Shown here piece by piece: positions 37,520 to 49,357 of a stretch of 64,000 bases of DNA. The translations under genes were made by a program, and so were the position numbers. Numbering within the stretch: position 1 is the first letter of the stretch; the number at the start of each line of letters is the position of its first letter. The notes beneath the pieces were generated by a model. That model saw nothing but the letters and a program-made list of their open reading frames with translations. It had not been told where the DNA came from and ran no database searches. The stretch comes from Chitinolyticbacter albus (GTDB lineage Bacteria > Pseudomonadota > Gammaproteobacteria > Burkholderiales > Chitinibacteraceae), in assembly GCF_024437655.1 (NCBI RefSeq), contig NZ_JANBVF010000008.1, positions 79,690-143,689 of the forward strand. Direction: 5' to 3'.

Positions 37520-37964
37520 GCGCGGGGGTTCTCACCAGCAGGACCGGAACGGGTGTCGCGCGCATCACGCCTTCGGCGACGCTACCCAGCAAGAGATGGG
37601 TCAAGCCACCAAAGCCGTGCGTGCCCATCACGATCAGCTGGGCATTCCATTTGCCCGCGTCCTCGACGATGGTATGCGCCAGATTACCGCCCCAGGCTTC
37701 GAGCAGCTCCTGCTCGGGGGTGAGCCCTGCCTCGCGCAAGGCCTCGGCATGGCGTTCGAGCAACAGCTTGCCCGAATTGCGCAGGGCCTCCTGCAGTTGC
37801 GGCACGTCAAGAAACTCATTGGCGCTCCAGGCGAACTGCGCCAGATCGATCACGTGGACGAGCCGGATCACCGCGCGCTGCTCGCAGGCAAAGCGCGTGG
37901 CCTCCTTGACCGCGGCAGCGCTGGTATCGCTGTCGTCGACTGGAACGAGGATGCGCTGGTACAT
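37506..37964 (-). CDS. Universal stress protein
   Basis: 152 residues. UspA fold with ILVPVDDSDTSAAAV at the start and the ATP-binding G-2x-G-9x-GS motif in VMGTHGFGGLTHLLLGS. GGGAG precedes the ATG at 37964. Possibly a general stress factor; binding of ATP is predicted. Confidence 0.94.
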   Translation of the reverse strand: MYQRILVPVDDSDTSAAAVKEATRFACEQRAVIRLVHVIDLAQFAWSANEFLDVPQLQEALRNSGKLLLERHAEALREAGLTPEQELLEAWGGNLAHTIVEDAGKWNAQLIVMGTHGFGGLTHLLLGSVAEGVMRATPVPVLLVRTPAHGGK

Positions 37965-38071
37965 GGCAATCTCCCTGGGTGGCGGTGGTTTCAGTCTAGC
38001 AGATGCCCTGGCCGCGCCGTTGCGCAACGCCCCGCCATCGGGGGTAATATCGGCATTTTACGGCGCTTGCC

Positions 38072-38539
38072 ATGCCCCGACTCAAGCTTCCCCCGCCGCC
38101 GCGCGCCGACTTCACGCTACAGCTGACCGTGCGTGCGACCGATCTCAACTACGGTGGCCACGTCGGCAATGATCGCTTGCTGGCCTATCTGCAGGAAGCG
38201 CGTATCGGCTTTCTGACCCAGTTCGGCCTATCCGAGCTCGGAGGCATTGATCACCCCGGCATCATCCTGGCCGATGCCAGCGTCAGCTTTCTCGGCGAAG
38301 CCTTCCTCAGCCAGGCGCTTGCCATCGACGTGTGCGTCAGCGAGCGCACGCGTTCGCAGTTCGAACTGCACTACGGCATCAGGGAAACCGAGGACGGAAA
38401 AGCGATCGCCACGGCAAAGACGACCTGTCTGTTTTTCGATTACCATAGCCGCAAGATAGCCTCGGCCCCAAGCCCAGCCGCAGCGCGATGGGATGCACTC
38501 ATCACCGCCCAAGACGACCAGAAGGACCTGCCTCAATGA
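38072..38539 (+). CDS. Hotdog-fold thioesterase (4HBT family)
   Basis: 155 residues. YbgC/FadM-like hotdog: TVRATDLNYGGHVGNDRLLAYLQEARIGFL contains the Asp-x-Asn/Tyr-Gly-His pattern of acyl-CoA thioesterases. Likely hydrolyses an acyl-CoA. Its stop overlaps the next ATG (ATGA). Confidence 0.88.
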   Translation: MPRLKLPPPPRADFTLQLTVRATDLNYGGHVGNDRLLAYLQEARIGFLTQFGLSELGGIDHPGIILADASVSFLGEAFLSQALAIDVCVSERTRSQFELHYGIRETEDGKAIATAKTTCLFFDYHSRKIASAPSPAAARWDALITAQDDQKDLPQ

Positions 38540-38949
38540 AGAAGTATCCGCACAACAGCCCCGAAGCCCTTGCCCGCATCCTGGTGTTGCAAATGATGTG
38601 TGACGGCAGCTTCGACCCCGAGGAAATCGACGAACTGGAGCATCTGCGGGTCTACGAGGCACTGGACATCAGCCGCAAAGGCTTTATCCAGGTGTTGCAC
38701 GACTACTGCAACGATTTGTCGGACGAAGCGGACGAAGCCGGCAATATCAAGCTGATCGACCGCGAACGCATCGAGGCGCTGCTCGATACCGTCGACGAAC
38801 CGAAGAAGCGCTTGCAGGTCGCCGCCATTGCGCTTGATCTTGCCAAGAGCGATAACGACTTCAACGACGCCGAACTCGCGGTATTCAGCCACATGTTGCA
38901 GTACTGGCACTTGCAGCTGGAAGACCTGCAAGCCGCGTTCGCAGCTTGA
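38536..38949 (+). CDS. TerB-like helical protein
   Basis: 137 residues. Acidic, all-helical; LQMMCDGSFDPEEIDELEHL and AIALDLAKSDNDFNDAELAVFSHML resemble the TerB/DjlA-N metal-binding repeat. Function unknown. Translationally coupled to the thioesterase. Confidence 0.72.
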   Translation: MKKYPHNSPEALARILVLQMMCDGSFDPEEIDELEHLRVYEALDISRKGFIQVLHDYCNDLSDEADEAGNIKLIDRERIEALLDTVDEPKKRLQVAAIALDLAKSDNDFNDAELAVFSHMLQYWHLQLEDLQAAFAA

Positions 38950-39032
38950 AGCGCCAGGGCCGGCTCAAGCCGGCCTCGCCCGAGCCGATATAACAAACAC
39001 AGCCCGCAGCAAGCGGACGTTGGAGAGACGGC

Positions 39033-40763
39033 ATGGCCACATCGCACGGCTTCCATAGCGCGCTCGAGCGCGCATTGCTTCCCACCCTCGCTCGCAAATT
39101 CGCCTTCCTTTATCTGTTCGTGCTGGGGCCATTGCTGCTGGCCTTGCTGGCCCATGCCCACAACGCGCCGGCCCCGCTGATCACCTGGACCTGGATCATC
39201 ACCGGACTGACCGCCGTGCTCGTCTCGGTACAGTTTGGCTACTTCTATTTCTGGATCGCGCGCCCGGTCAAACACATCACCGCGGTGTTCGACATGGCGA
39301 GCAGCGGTGAAGGCGACCTGTCGGCCGATGTGCCCATCATCACCAGCGATGAAATAGCCATGCTGGGCCGCGCCTGCAATGCCTTTCTCGCCAAACAGCG
39401 CAGCATCATCGCCGATGTGCAGAAAATGACCGTCGGCATCGCGCTCGAAGCGGCCAAGTCGATGAAGAACATCCGCGACTCGGCCAGTTCCACCCAGCAG
39501 CAGGACCAGCTGGCGCAGAAGGTGGTCCATGCCAGCAACACCACCACTTCCGGCATCAACGACGTTTCGCAGCGCACCCAGGCGATCTCGCATACCACCG
39601 CGCAGAACCTGGAAATGGCCCATGGCAGCTACGCCGAGCTGCAGGACGTGACCAACCGCATCAACGCCATCTCCGGCAAGATCGAAACCTTCAACCGCAC
39701 CGTCGAGGGTCTGAATCAGCGTTCGGCCAGCATCAAGAGCATCGTCGACCTGATCCGCGAGATATCCGGCCAGACCAACCTCTTGGCGCTCAATGCCGCC
39801 ATCGAGGCCGCGCGTGCCGGCGAGGCTGGGCGTGGGTTTGCGGTGGTGGCCGACGAAGTGCGCAAACTGGCCGAGAAGGTCGGCGTCGCCACCGACGAGA
39901 TCTCGTCCGATATAGAGAGCATGCTGGCGCAGGTATCGGAAACGCGAGCAGAAACGCAGCAGATCACGCACGATGCCAAGCTCACGCACGAGGTGGTCGA
40001 GAAGGCCTCCGGCCAGTTCGCGCGGATGATGGGCGACTTTGAGCGAACCAGCGAAACGCTGACCGATATCGCGAGCACGCTGGAGCAGTTCACCGAAGCC
40101 AACAACGTGGTCAACGCCAATGTCGCTGAAATCCATCAGCTCTCGTTGGCAGTGAACGAGCGCATGGCCCGCGCAGCCGATTCATCGCGCGATCTATCGA
40201 GCTCGGCCGAGCAGGTGCAGGAGTTGTTCGGCCGCTACATCGTCGGCCAAGGGGAACTGGACGCCACCATCCAGCGCGCCGGCAAGGTGCGCGACGAGGT
40301 CCAGGTCAAGCTGGAAGCGATGCTCAAGCGCGGCGTCAATATCTTTGATCGCAACTACCAGCCGGTTCCCAACACGCAGCCGCAAAAGTACCGCACCAGC
40401 TACGTGGCCGAGTTCGAGCGCGAAATGCAGCCTTTGTACGACAGGCTCGCCAAGGAAGCCACCGGCGGCAAGTTCTCGCTGGCCGTCGATGTGAATGGCT
40501 ATGGCGCCACCCACAACAGCTGGTACTCCAAGCCGCCTACCGGCGACAAGGCGGTCGATCTCGTCAACAGCCGCAATATGCGCCTGTTCAACGATCCGGC
40601 CGGCCTGCGTGCGGCGCAGATCAAGCAGCGCTTCCTGTTGCAGACTTATCTGCGCGATACCGGCGAGATCATGACCGAACTCGATCTGCCCATCGTGGTG
40701 GATGGCAAACCCTGGGGCGGCCTGCGCCTCGGCTTTGACGCCAGCACCATGATCAAGCACTAG
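39033..40763 (+). CDS. Methyl-accepting chemotaxis protein with C-terminal sensor
   Basis: 576 residues. Two membrane helices (about 23-43 and 50-73) separated by only a few residues, so no periplasmic sensor. HAMP-like segment, then the signalling hairpin [20 protein letters not shown] and [17 protein letters not shown] (about 245-285). After the coiled coil, residues about 430-576 form an extra domain ([48 protein letters not shown]) that looks like a cytoplasmic PAS/Cache-like sensor. TGGAGAG precedes the ATG. Confidence 0.9.
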   Translation: MATSHGFHSALERALLPTLARKFAFLYLFVLGPLLLALLAHAHNAPAPLITWTWIITGLTAVLVSVQFGYFYFWIARPVKHITAVFDMASSGEGDLSADVPIITSDEIAMLGRACNAFLAKQRSIIADVQKMTVGIALEAAKSMKNIRDSASSTQQQDQLAQKVVHASNTTTSGINDVSQRTQAISHTTAQNLEMAHGSYAELQDVTNRINAISGKIETFNRTVEGLNQRSASIKSIVDLIREISGQTNLLALNAAIEAARAGEAGRGFAVVADEVRKLAEKVGVATDEISSDIESMLAQVSETRAETQQITHDAKLTHEVVEKASGQFARMMGDFERTSETLTDIASTLEQFTEANNVVNANVAEIHQLSLAVNERMARAADSSRDLSSSAEQVQELFGRYIVGQGELDATIQRAGKVRDEVQVKLEAMLKRGVNIFDRNYQPVPNTQPQKYRTSYVAEFEREMQPLYDRLAKEATGGKFSLAVDVNGYGATHNSWYSKPPTGDKAVDLVNSRNMRLFNDPAGLRAAQIKQRFLLQTYLRDTGEIMTELDLPIVVDGKPWGGLRLGFDASTMIKH

Positions 40764-40796
40764 GATCGTAAACAGGCCCCTAGAAAACCATCGCGT

Positions 40797-40819
40797 GACG
40801 CCACCGCCCGGGTGGCGTC
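40797..40819 (+). terminator. Hairpin after the chemoreceptor gene
   Basis: A perfect 9-bp stem (GACGCCACC with GGTGGCGTC) 34 bases past the stop followed by GTCGTTT; weak terminator at best. Confidence 0.45.
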
Positions 40820-40884
40820 GTCGTTTCCCCGGGCCACCCGAAAGGCCTCACCCTGGCCCTGCCGCAGATCCAGCCGACCCCAGT

Positions 40885-41373
40885 ATGACGCCGCACAAAT
40901 CGAGCTTTGCCGCCATCGCGAACGAGCATGCGCGCATCCTCATCCTGGGCAGCCTGCCAGGCGACGCATCGCTCGCCGCTGGCCACTACTACGCGCACCC
41001 ACGCAACGCATTCTGGGCCATCATGAGCCAGCTGCTGCACGAAACACTGCTTGGGTCCGATTGGCCACAACGCTACGCAACGCTGCATGCCCATGGCATC
41101 GCGCTCTGGGATGTCGTCGGCACGGCGCAGCGGCGGGGCAGCCTCGACACCGCATTGCGCGATATCGCCGCCAACCCGCTGGCCCGCTTCGTCACCACGC
41201 TCCCGGCACTGCGTTGCATCGTCTTCAATGGCGGCACGGCCGCCAGACTGGGGAAAAAGCAGCTCACCCACACCGGCCTGCCCCAGCTGGCCCTGCCCTC
41301 CACCAGCCCGGCGCATACGCTCTCGTTCGAAGCCAAGCTCGCCGCCTGGTCTGCCCTCGGCGCCTACCTGTAG
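40885..41373 (+). CDS. DNA-deoxyinosine glycosylase (UDG superfamily)
   Basis: 162 residues. Hypoxanthine/uracil glycosylase of the UDG family-6 type: ILGSLPGDASLAAGHYYAHPRNAFW near the start and LPSTSPAH as the C-terminal active-site loop. It removes deaminated bases from DNA. Start ATG 40885 was chosen from homology; an upstream in-frame ATG has none. Confidence 0.88.
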   Translation: MTPHKSSFAAIANEHARILILGSLPGDASLAAGHYYAHPRNAFWAIMSQLLHETLLGSDWPQRYATLHAHGIALWDVVGTAQRRGSLDTALRDIAANPLARFVTTLPALRCIVFNGGTAARLGKKQLTHTGLPQLALPSTSPAHTLSFEAKLAAWSALGAYL

Positions 41374-41431
41374 CGCAACATCCTCCGCGCGCATGGCATG
41401 ATCCCCCCCTTTATAACCGCCGCCACCGACC

Positions 41432-42271
41432 ATGACCCCATCCCGCTCCATATTGATCACTGGCTGCTCCAGCGGCATCGGCCTGCACGCCGCGCAGACA
41501 CTCAAGCAACGCGGCTGGCGCGTCTACGCCGGCGCCCGCCAGGAACAGGATGTGGACCGGCTGCAAGCCGAGGGCTTCGAGGCCGTTCAGCTCGATATCG
41601 CCGACGATGCGTCGATCGAGGCCGCGCTTGCCTGGTTGCACGAGCGTTGCGACGGCCGGCTCGACGCGCTCTTCAACAACGCCGGTTTCGGTGTACCGGG
41701 CGCCATCGAGGATCTGAATCGCGCAGCGATCCGCCATCAGTTCGAAACCAATGTCTTTGGCACGATGGCGCTCACCAACGCGCTCTTGCCGTGGATGCGC
41801 CGCCAGGGGCACGGCCGCGTGCTGGTGAACAGCTCCGTGCTGGGCTTCGCTGCCATGCCGATGCGCGGCGCCTACAATGCCAGCAAGTTCGCGCTGGAAG
41901 GCTTCTGCGACACGCTGCGGCTGGAGCTCGTCGGCAGCGACATCCACGTGGTGCTGATCCAGCCTGGCCCCATCGCCAGCCGATTCCGCATGAATGCCGC
42001 ACGCGAGTTCGACAACTGGGTGGCGCCATACCAGCAAGGCCGCAACGCGGCGCTGTACGAGGCCATGCACACACGCCTGGCGAAGGAAGGCCCGGCCTCC
42101 CCGTTCACGCTCGGCCCCGAGGCCACCAGCGCCGCCGTCGTTGCTGCACTGGATAGCCGCCGCCCCAAGGCGCGCTACCGCGTCACCACGCCGACCAAGG
42201 CGTTCTGGTATCTAAAACGCCTGCTGCCCACGCGTTGGCTAGATGTAGTGCTGCTCAAAGCGGGGGGATGA
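41432..42271 (+). CDS. SDR family oxidoreductase
   Basis: 279 residues. Classical short-chain dehydrogenase: TGCSSGIG (10-17), NNAGFG (about 87-92), catalytic Ser in NSSVLG and AYNASK (Tyr-x-x-x-Lys). NAD(P) enzyme, substrate unknown; C-terminal part resembles retinol-dehydrogenase-like SDRs. Confidence 0.93.
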   Translation: MTPSRSILITGCSSGIGLHAAQTLKQRGWRVYAGARQEQDVDRLQAEGFEAVQLDIADDASIEAALAWLHERCDGRLDALFNNAGFGVPGAIEDLNRAAIRHQFETNVFGTMALTNALLPWMRRQGHGRVLVNSSVLGFAAMPMRGAYNASKFALEGFCDTLRLELVGSDIHVVLIQPGPIASRFRMNAAREFDNWVAPYQQGRNAALYEAMHTRLAKEGPASPFTLGPEATSAAVVAALDSRRPKARYRVTTPTKAFWYLKRLLPTRWLDVVLLKAGG

Positions 42272-42735
42272 GAGCGCTCAAGGATATTCAGCGGCAGCAG
42301 AAGCATCGCCAGGAGGCGGCATCAACTGCACCGGTCTTATTCCGGCTCAGTTCGCTTTGGCAAAATCCTTGATGCGCGCCAGCAACCTTGGTTGCAACCG
42401 CATGTGGCCATCGCGTGTATAGGCCACGATTTCGGATTTCCGGCTGCCACTGACCAACAAAGCCAGATCCAGCTTGAGTTTGGCGACGTCAATACCGATA
42501 AAACAGAGCGGATTGTTCGTCGTTCTTGTCCTTCCTCATAGGCGAGCTTGGCGCAGCCCTATTCCATCAAGGCGCCGGCTCAGGTTACCGTCCAAACTGA
42601 ACGAACGAGAAACGAACCGGTTGCTTATCTGCCCCACAAGCTTGTTGAGGCAATCAACGGCTAAAGCCTTGCCAGCCTCATCCTGCCAGCCTGCTCTGCC
42701 ACCGTGTTACGCGTGTCCGTGCAGGCGTCATCAGA
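42272..42735. other. 464-base gap with IS110 remnant and no intact gene
   Basis: Apart from the transposase scrap (separate entry), no convincing coding sequence is seen. The composition differs from flanking genes and several stops break all frames at 42520-42720. It looks like a decayed insertion site. Confidence 0.6.
42347..42514 (-). pseudogene. Truncated IS110-family transposase fragment
   Basis: On the minus strand the frame reads IGIDVAKLKLDLALL, the N-terminus of IS110-type DEDD transposases with their first catalytic Asp, then continues to a stop at 42347. About 50 codons remain of a ~340-residue protein. No element ends are recognisable. Confidence 0.65.
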
Positions 42736-43221
42736 CTACGAGGGCGCCCTGATGATCATGCGCTCGCCGCGCATCACCACTTCCAGCCGGCCCAATACGT
42801 TCATGCCGAGCAGGATCTCGTCACCGGGCATGTTGGGTACGACGCCGGCGCGGACGTGGCTGAGGTTGAAGCCGCCGAAGGCGAGCGTATCGATCCGAGT
42901 GGCATAGCCTTCCACCTGGCCGTTGGCGGTCAGTGAGGTGATGGATTCACCGCGCGGCAGGCCCAGGCGCTCGGCGAGCGGCGCCGGCAGGGTGATGGAG
43001 CTGGCGCCGGTGTCGATCATCAGCACCACGGGCTCGCCATTGATGGTGCCGCGCAGCCGGTAATGCCCGTCGGGCGAGCGCGGGATGGCCAGCTCCTGGC
43101 CGCCCGCCGCTTCGATCGCCATGCGTGGCGTTTCACGCGAGGCGATGAACTGTTGCATCACGACGAACACGCCGCCGAACACGACGAGCCAGAGGATAAG
43201 CGGGCCGAGGCTGGATTTCAT
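42736..43221 (-). CDS. Membrane-anchored retropepsin-like aspartic protease
   Basis: 161 residues. One N-terminal membrane helix (LGPLILWLVVFGGVFVVMQQF), then the clan AA motif VVLMIDTGASSITLP (about 66-80) with the single catalytic Asp, active as a dimer, and ILLGMNVLGRLEVVMRG at the end. The ATG overlaps the stop of the ABC-F gene (ATGA). Substrate unknown. Confidence 0.88.
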   Translation of the reverse strand: MKSSLGPLILWLVVFGGVFVVMQQFIASRETPRMAIEAAGGQELAIPRSPDGHYRLRGTINGEPVVLMIDTGASSITLPAPLAERLGLPRGESITSLTANGQVEGYATRIDTLAFGGFNLSHVRAGVVPNMPGDEILLGMNVLGRLEVVMRGERMIIRAPS

Positions 43222-45116
43222 GCCGCGCCCAGCGCCTCGATCGCGTCCTGCAGTTCCAGCCATTCCAGCTCCAGCTCGTCGAGCCGCGCCTTCACCTCGG
43301 TTTCGCGCTTGAGCTTGTCCTGCAGCTCCGCCTTGCGCTCGGGCGCGTAGAGGCCCTCCTCGCTCAGCGCCACCGTCAGTGCGGCATGCTCGGCGCCCAA
43401 CGGTGTCATTTCCTTTTCGATGCGGGCGACCTTCTGCTCCAGCGGCTTGCGTTGGCTGGCGAGTTTCTGCCGCGCCTCGGCCTCGGCGCGTTTCTGCGCC
43501 TTGCGATCGACCGAGTCGCCCACGCCTTGCTGCGTGCTGGCGCGGGCGTCTTCCAGCCGTTTTTCCTGGCTGTAGCGCGTGTAGTCGTCGAGGTCTCCGT
43601 CGAACGGCCGCACCCTGCCCGCTTCGATCAGCCAGAAATCGTCGACCGTGGCACGCAGCAGATGGCGATCGTGCGAGACGACGATGATGGCACCGTCGAA
43701 ATCGGTGAGCGCGCGCGTCAGCGCCTGGCGCATTTCGATATCGAGGTGGTTGGTTGGCTCGTCGAGCAGCAGCAGGTTGGGCCGCTGCCAGATCAGCAGC
43801 GCGAGCGCGAGGCGGGCCTTCTCGCCGCCGGAGAACGGCCGCACCGGGCCGGTTGCCATTTCGCCGTGGAAATCGAAGCCACCGAGGAAGTTGCGGTGTT
43901 CCTGCTCGCGCGTGGTCGGATCAAGCTTTTGCAAATGCCACAGCGGCGATTCGTCCAGCCGCAGGTGTTCCAACTGATGCTGGGCAAAGTAACCGATCTT
44001 GAGCCCCTTGCCCTCGATGCGCTGGCCGGCAAGCAATGGCAAATCACCGCACAACGCCTTGATCAGCGTGGACTTGCCGGCGCCATTCACGCCCAACAGG
44101 CCAATGCGCGCCTGCTTTTCCAGGCTAAGCTCGATCTGGCCGAGGATGGGCGCGGAGTAACCGGCATCGGCGTGTTCCAGCCGGATCAGCGGGCTGGGGC
44201 TGGATTCAGGCTGGCGGAAAGTGAAGGTGAACGGGGTATCGACGTGCGCGGCGGAGATCATTTCCATCCGCTCTAGCGCCTTCACCCGGCTCTGCGCCTG
44301 CTTGGCCTTGCTGGCCTTGGCCTTGAAGCGGGTGATGAAGGATTCCAGATGCGCGATCTCGCGTTGCTGCTTGTCGAACGCCTGTTGCTGTTGCGACAGC
44401 TTCTCGGCGCGCTGCGCCTCGAAATCGGCGTAGTTGCCGGTGTAGAGCGTGAGCTTGGCCGCATCGACATGCAGGATGCTGGCGACGGTGGCGTCGAGAA
44501 AATCGCGATCGTGCGAGATCACCAGCAGCATGCCCTGATAGCTGCGTAGCCAGTCCTCCAGCCAGACCACGGTTTCAAGGTCCAAGTGGTTGGTCGGCTC
44601 ATCGAGCAGCAACAGGTCGGAGCGGCACATCAGCGCCTGCGCGAGGTTAAGCCGCATGCGCCAGCCGCCGGAAAAGCTCGATACCGGCCGCTGCATCTCG
44701 GCCTCCGAAAATCCGAGGCCCGCGAGCAGCTTGGCGGCGCGCGCCGGTGCGCTATAGCCATCGATCGCTTCCAGTCGCGCCAGGAGTTCGCCATGGCGCA
44801 CACCATCGTCGGCCACGGCGGCCAGATCGGCCTGGACGTGGCGCAATTCGCTATCGCCATCGAGCGCGTATTCGAGCGCACTGACGGCCAATGCTGGCGT
44901 TTCCTGCGCCACATAGCCAATCACGAGACGGGGTGGCAATTCCAGATCGCCCACATCGGCGTGTAGTTCACCGCGTAACAGGCCAAAGAACGAGGATTTT
45001 CCGGCGCCGTTGGCGCCGACGACGCCCACTTTCTGGCCGGGATGCAAGGTGAGATCGGCGCCGTCGAGCAGGACTTTCAGCCCACGGCGCAAGGTGAGGG
45101 ATTTAAGACGGATCAT
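43218..45116 (-). CDS. ABC-F family ATPase (YheS-like)
   Basis: 632 residues. Two ABC domains without membrane segments: Walker A GANGAGKSS and GVNGAGKST, signatures FSGGWRMRL and FSGGEKARL, Walker B LLLLDEPTNHLD twice, plus a linker with many Lys and Gln and a C-terminal coiled coil. ABC-F proteins act on stalled ribosomes. The C-terminus is coupled to the aspartic protease gene. Confidence 0.94.
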   Translation of the reverse strand: MIRLKSLTLRRGLKVLLDGADLTLHPGQKVGVVGANGAGKSSFFGLLRGELHADVGDLELPPRLVIGYVAQETPALAVSALEYALDGDSELRHVQADLAAVADDGVRHGELLARLEAIDGYSAPARAAKLLAGLGFSEAEMQRPVSSFSGGWRMRLNLAQALMCRSDLLLLDEPTNHLDLETVVWLEDWLRSYQGMLLVISHDRDFLDATVASILHVDAAKLTLYTGNYADFEAQRAEKLSQQQQAFDKQQREIAHLESFITRFKAKASKAKQAQSRVKALERMEMISAAHVDTPFTFTFRQPESSPSPLIRLEHADAGYSAPILGQIELSLEKQARIGLLGVNGAGKSTLIKALCGDLPLLAGQRIEGKGLKIGYFAQHQLEHLRLDESPLWHLQKLDPTTREQEHRNFLGGFDFHGEMATGPVRPFSGGEKARLALALLIWQRPNLLLLDEPTNHLDIEMRQALTRALTDFDGAIIVVSHDRHLLRATVDDFWLIEAGRVRPFDGDLDDYTRYSQEKRLEDARASTQQGVGDSVDRKAQKRAEAEARQKLASQRKPLEQKVARIEKEMTPLGAEHAALTVALSEEGLYAPERKAELQDKLKRETEVKARLDELELEWLELQDAIEALGAA

Positions 45117-45164
45117 GGGGCGGCAGTGTACCGGAAACGATGCATCCGGGCGGCGCGGTTAAAG

Positions 45165-45194
45165 CGACGAGGCCGCCCGCAGGCGGCCTCGTCG
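45165..45194 (-). terminator. Hairpin after the argD/astC-like gene
   Basis: A perfect 13-bp stem (CGACGAGGCCGCC with GGCGGCCTCGTCG, CGCA loop) 17 bases past the aminotransferase stop, followed on the minus strand by CTTTAA. Confidence 0.65.
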
Positions 45195-45211
45195 GCGGTG
45201 CATCGCTGGCT

Positions 45212-46745
<1,534 letters not shown>

Positions 46746-49142
46746 TCAGTGGGCGTGCTTGGCGAGGTAAAGCCAGGTTTCGACCACGGTGTCGGGGTTG
46801 AGCGAAATGGTCTCTATGCCCTCCTCGACCAGCCACTGCGCGAAGTCCGGGTGATCAGACGGCCCCTGGCCGCAGATGCCGACGTACTTGCCTTGTGCGC
46901 GGCACGCCTTGATCGCCATCGCCAGCATCGCCTTGACCGCATCGTTGCGCTCGTCGAAGTTCACCGAAACCGGCCCGCCCGAATCGCGATCGATGCCCAA
47001 GGTGAGCTGCGTCATGTCGTTGGAGCCGATCGAGAAACCATCGAAATGCTGCAAAAACTGCTCGGCCAGCACCGCGTTCGCCGGGATTTCGCACATCATG
47101 ATGACGCGCAGCCCCGCCTTGCCATCTGGTCCGCCCTCGCCGCGCTTGAGGCCATTCTCGGCCAAGAGCGCAATCACGTCGGCGGCCTCCTGCACCGTGC
47201 GCACGAAGGGAATCATCACCTCGACATTGGTCAGGCCCATCACGTCGCGCACCTTCTTCATCGCGCGGCATTCGAGCTCGAAGCAGTCGCGAAAGCTCGC
47301 ATCGACATAGCGCGCGGCGCCGCGGAAACCGATCATGGGGTTTTCCTCGTGCGGCTCGTACATCGGCCCGCCCAAGAGGTTGGCGTATTCGTTGGACTTG
47401 AAGTCCGACAGCCGCACGATCACCTTCTTGGGCCAGAACGCCGCCGCCAGCGTGGCAATGCCCTCGGCGATCTTGTCGACGTAAAAATCAACCGCCGAGC
47501 GATAGCCCGCCATGCGCTCCTCGACCTGGGCCTTCAATTCGGCTGGCAGGTTGGGATAAGCCAGCAAGGCCTTGGGGTGCACGCCGATCATGCGGTTGAT
47601 GATGAATTCCAGCCGCGCCAGGCCCACGCCGTCGTTCGGCAGCTGGCAGAACTCGAACGCAAGCTCGGGGTTGCCGACGTTCATCATCAATTTCACTGGC
47701 GGCTCGGGCATCGACTCGAGTGCCACGTCCTGCCGCTCGAATTCCAGCAGGCCCTCGTACACATTGCCGGTATCGCCCTCGGCGCACGAGACAGTCACCT
47801 CGTCGCCATCGCGCAATACCTTGGTGGCATCACCGCAGCCGACCACCGCCGGGATGCCCAGCTCACGTGCGATGATGGCGGCGTGGCAGGTGCGCCCGCC
47901 GCGGTTGGTGACGATGGCGGCGGCACGCTTCATCACCGGCTCCCAATCGGGGTCGGTCATGTCCGACACCAGCACATCGCCGGCCGCCACCTGGTCCATT
48001 TCCGATACATCGCGGATCACCCGCACCCGGCCCTGGCCGATCTTCTGGCCGATGGCGCGGCCCTGCGTCAGCACCTCGCTCCGTTCCTTGAGGCGGAACT
48101 TGGACAACTTGTCGGCGCTCGACTCCTGCGACTTCACCGTCTCCGGGCGCGCCTGCAGGATGTAGAGCCGGCCATCGATGCCGTCGCGACCCCATTCGAT
48201 ATCCATCGGGCGCTGATAATGCTGCTCGATGGTCAGCGCGTAGCGCGCCAGCTCCTCGACCTCAGCGTCGGTGATAGAAAACTGGCGCCGCTGCGCCAGC
48301 GGCACCTCGACGGTCTTCACCGAGCGGCCGGCCGTGGCATCCTGCGTGAACTCCATCTTGAGCGCCTTGCCGCCCAGATGCTTGCGCACCACGGCCGGGC
48401 GGCCCGCCGCGAGCGTGGGCTTGTGCACGTAGAACTCGTCCGGGTTCACCGCGCCCTGCACCACGGTTTCGCCCAGGCCATAGGACGCGGTAACGAACAC
48501 CACCTGGTCGAAGCCGGTTTCGGTATCGAGCGAGAACATCACGCCGGCAGCGCCCAGGTCCGAGCGCACCATGCGCTGCACGCCGGCCGACAGCGCAACG
48601 AGCTTGTGATCGAAGCCCATGTGCACACGGTAGGCAATCGCCCGGTCGTTGTAGAGCGAGGCGAATACTTCGCGAATTGCGTGCAACACATTGTCGATGC
48701 CGACGATGTTGAGGAAGGTTTCCTGCTGGCCGGCGAACGAGGCATCAGGCAGATCCTCGGCGGTCGCCGACGAGCGCACCGCCACGGTGGCGCCATCCCC
48801 CAGCAGCGCGTAGTGTTCGCGCACATGCGCTTCCAGCCGGGCAGGGAAAGGCGTGGCGAGGATCTGCTCGCGGATCAGGCGCCCGGCCTGCGCCAGCGCC
48901 TTGACGTCGTCCACGTCGAGCGTGGAGAGCACATCGTCGATACGACCGGCGAGATTCCCTTGCGCCAGGAACTCGCGGTAAGCCGCGGCCGTGGTGGCGA
49001 AACCGCCGGGCACGCGCACACCACGCTCGGAAAGTTGCGAGATCATCTCGCCCAAGGAGGCATTCTTGCCCCCTACCACTTCGACATCGCTCATGCGCAA
49101 TTGGGAGAATTCGATCACGTCACGGTCGCTGGTCGCTGTCAT
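46746..49142 (-). CDS. ppsA: Phosphoenolpyruvate synthase
   Basis: 798 residues. Makes PEP from pyruvate and ATP in gluconeogenesis. N-terminal ATP-grasp domain ([32 protein letters not shown]), phosphohistidine domain with His in [15 protein letters not shown]-terminal PEP-binding barrel ending [14 protein letters not shown] 49142 has AGAGG upstream; the frame is open 66 codons further but without homology. Divergent from its regulator gene. Confidence 0.97.
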   Translation of the reverse strand: MTATSDRDVIEFSQLRMSDVEVVGGKNASLGEMISQLSERGVRVPGGFATTAAAYREFLAQGNLAGRIDDVLSTLDVDDVKALAQAGRLIREQILATPFPARLEAHVREHYALLGDGATVAVRSSATAEDLPDASFAGQQETFLNIVGIDNVLHAIREVFASLYNDRAIAYRVHMGFDHKLVALSAGVQRMVRSDLGAAGVMFSLDTETGFDQVVFVTASYGLGETVVQGAVNPDEFYVHKPTLAAGRPAVVRKHLGGKALKMEFTQDATAGRSVKTVEVPLAQRRQFSITDAEVEELARYALTIEQHYQRPMDIEWGRDGIDGRLYILQARPETVKSQESSADKLSKFRLKERSEVLTQGRAIGQKIGQGRVRVIRDVSEMDQVAAGDVLVSDMTDPDWEPVMKRAAAIVTNRGGRTCHAAIIARELGIPAVVGCGDATKVLRDGDEVTVSCAEGDTGNVYEGLLEFERQDVALESMPEPPVKLMMNVGNPELAFEFCQLPNDGVGLARLEFIINRMIGVHPKALLAYPNLPAELKAQVEERMAGYRSAVDFYVDKIAEGIATLAAAFWPKKVIVRLSDFKSNEYANLLGGPMYEPHEENPMIGFRGAARYVDASFRDCFELECRAMKKVRDVMGLTNVEVMIPFVRTVQEAADVIALLAENGLKRGEGGPDGKAGLRVIMMCEIPANAVLAEQFLQHFDGFSIGSNDMTQLTLGIDRDSGGPVSVNFDERNDAVKAMLAMAIKACRAQGKYVGICGQGPSDHPDFAQWLVEEGIETISLNPDTVVETWLYLAKHAH

Positions 49143-49357
49143 CGCAGGCCTCTGTTGCGTTGCAAAAAGATTCGATTCCATTCTAGGCTGCGAAGGGGAA
49201 GCGCCTAGTGGGGTAATCCAGTAGGGGATTTCCGAAAAATATCGCTGCAACACCGCGATCTCATTTGAAATGCCAGAATGGGGGATATCCCGTAATGGCA
49301 AGCCGATATGACGGCCGTATGCTGCCCTGCACTGCAGCAATGTGACCTGGAGTCCGA
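49143..49357. promoter_or_regulatory. Divergent promoter region of ppsA and its regulator
   Basis: 215 bases without a gene. It contains two short perfect dyads, CATTT-G-AAATG (49262-49272) and GGGATATCCC (49282-49291), between the two starts. Either could be an operator; the responsible factor is unknown. Confidence 0.4.
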
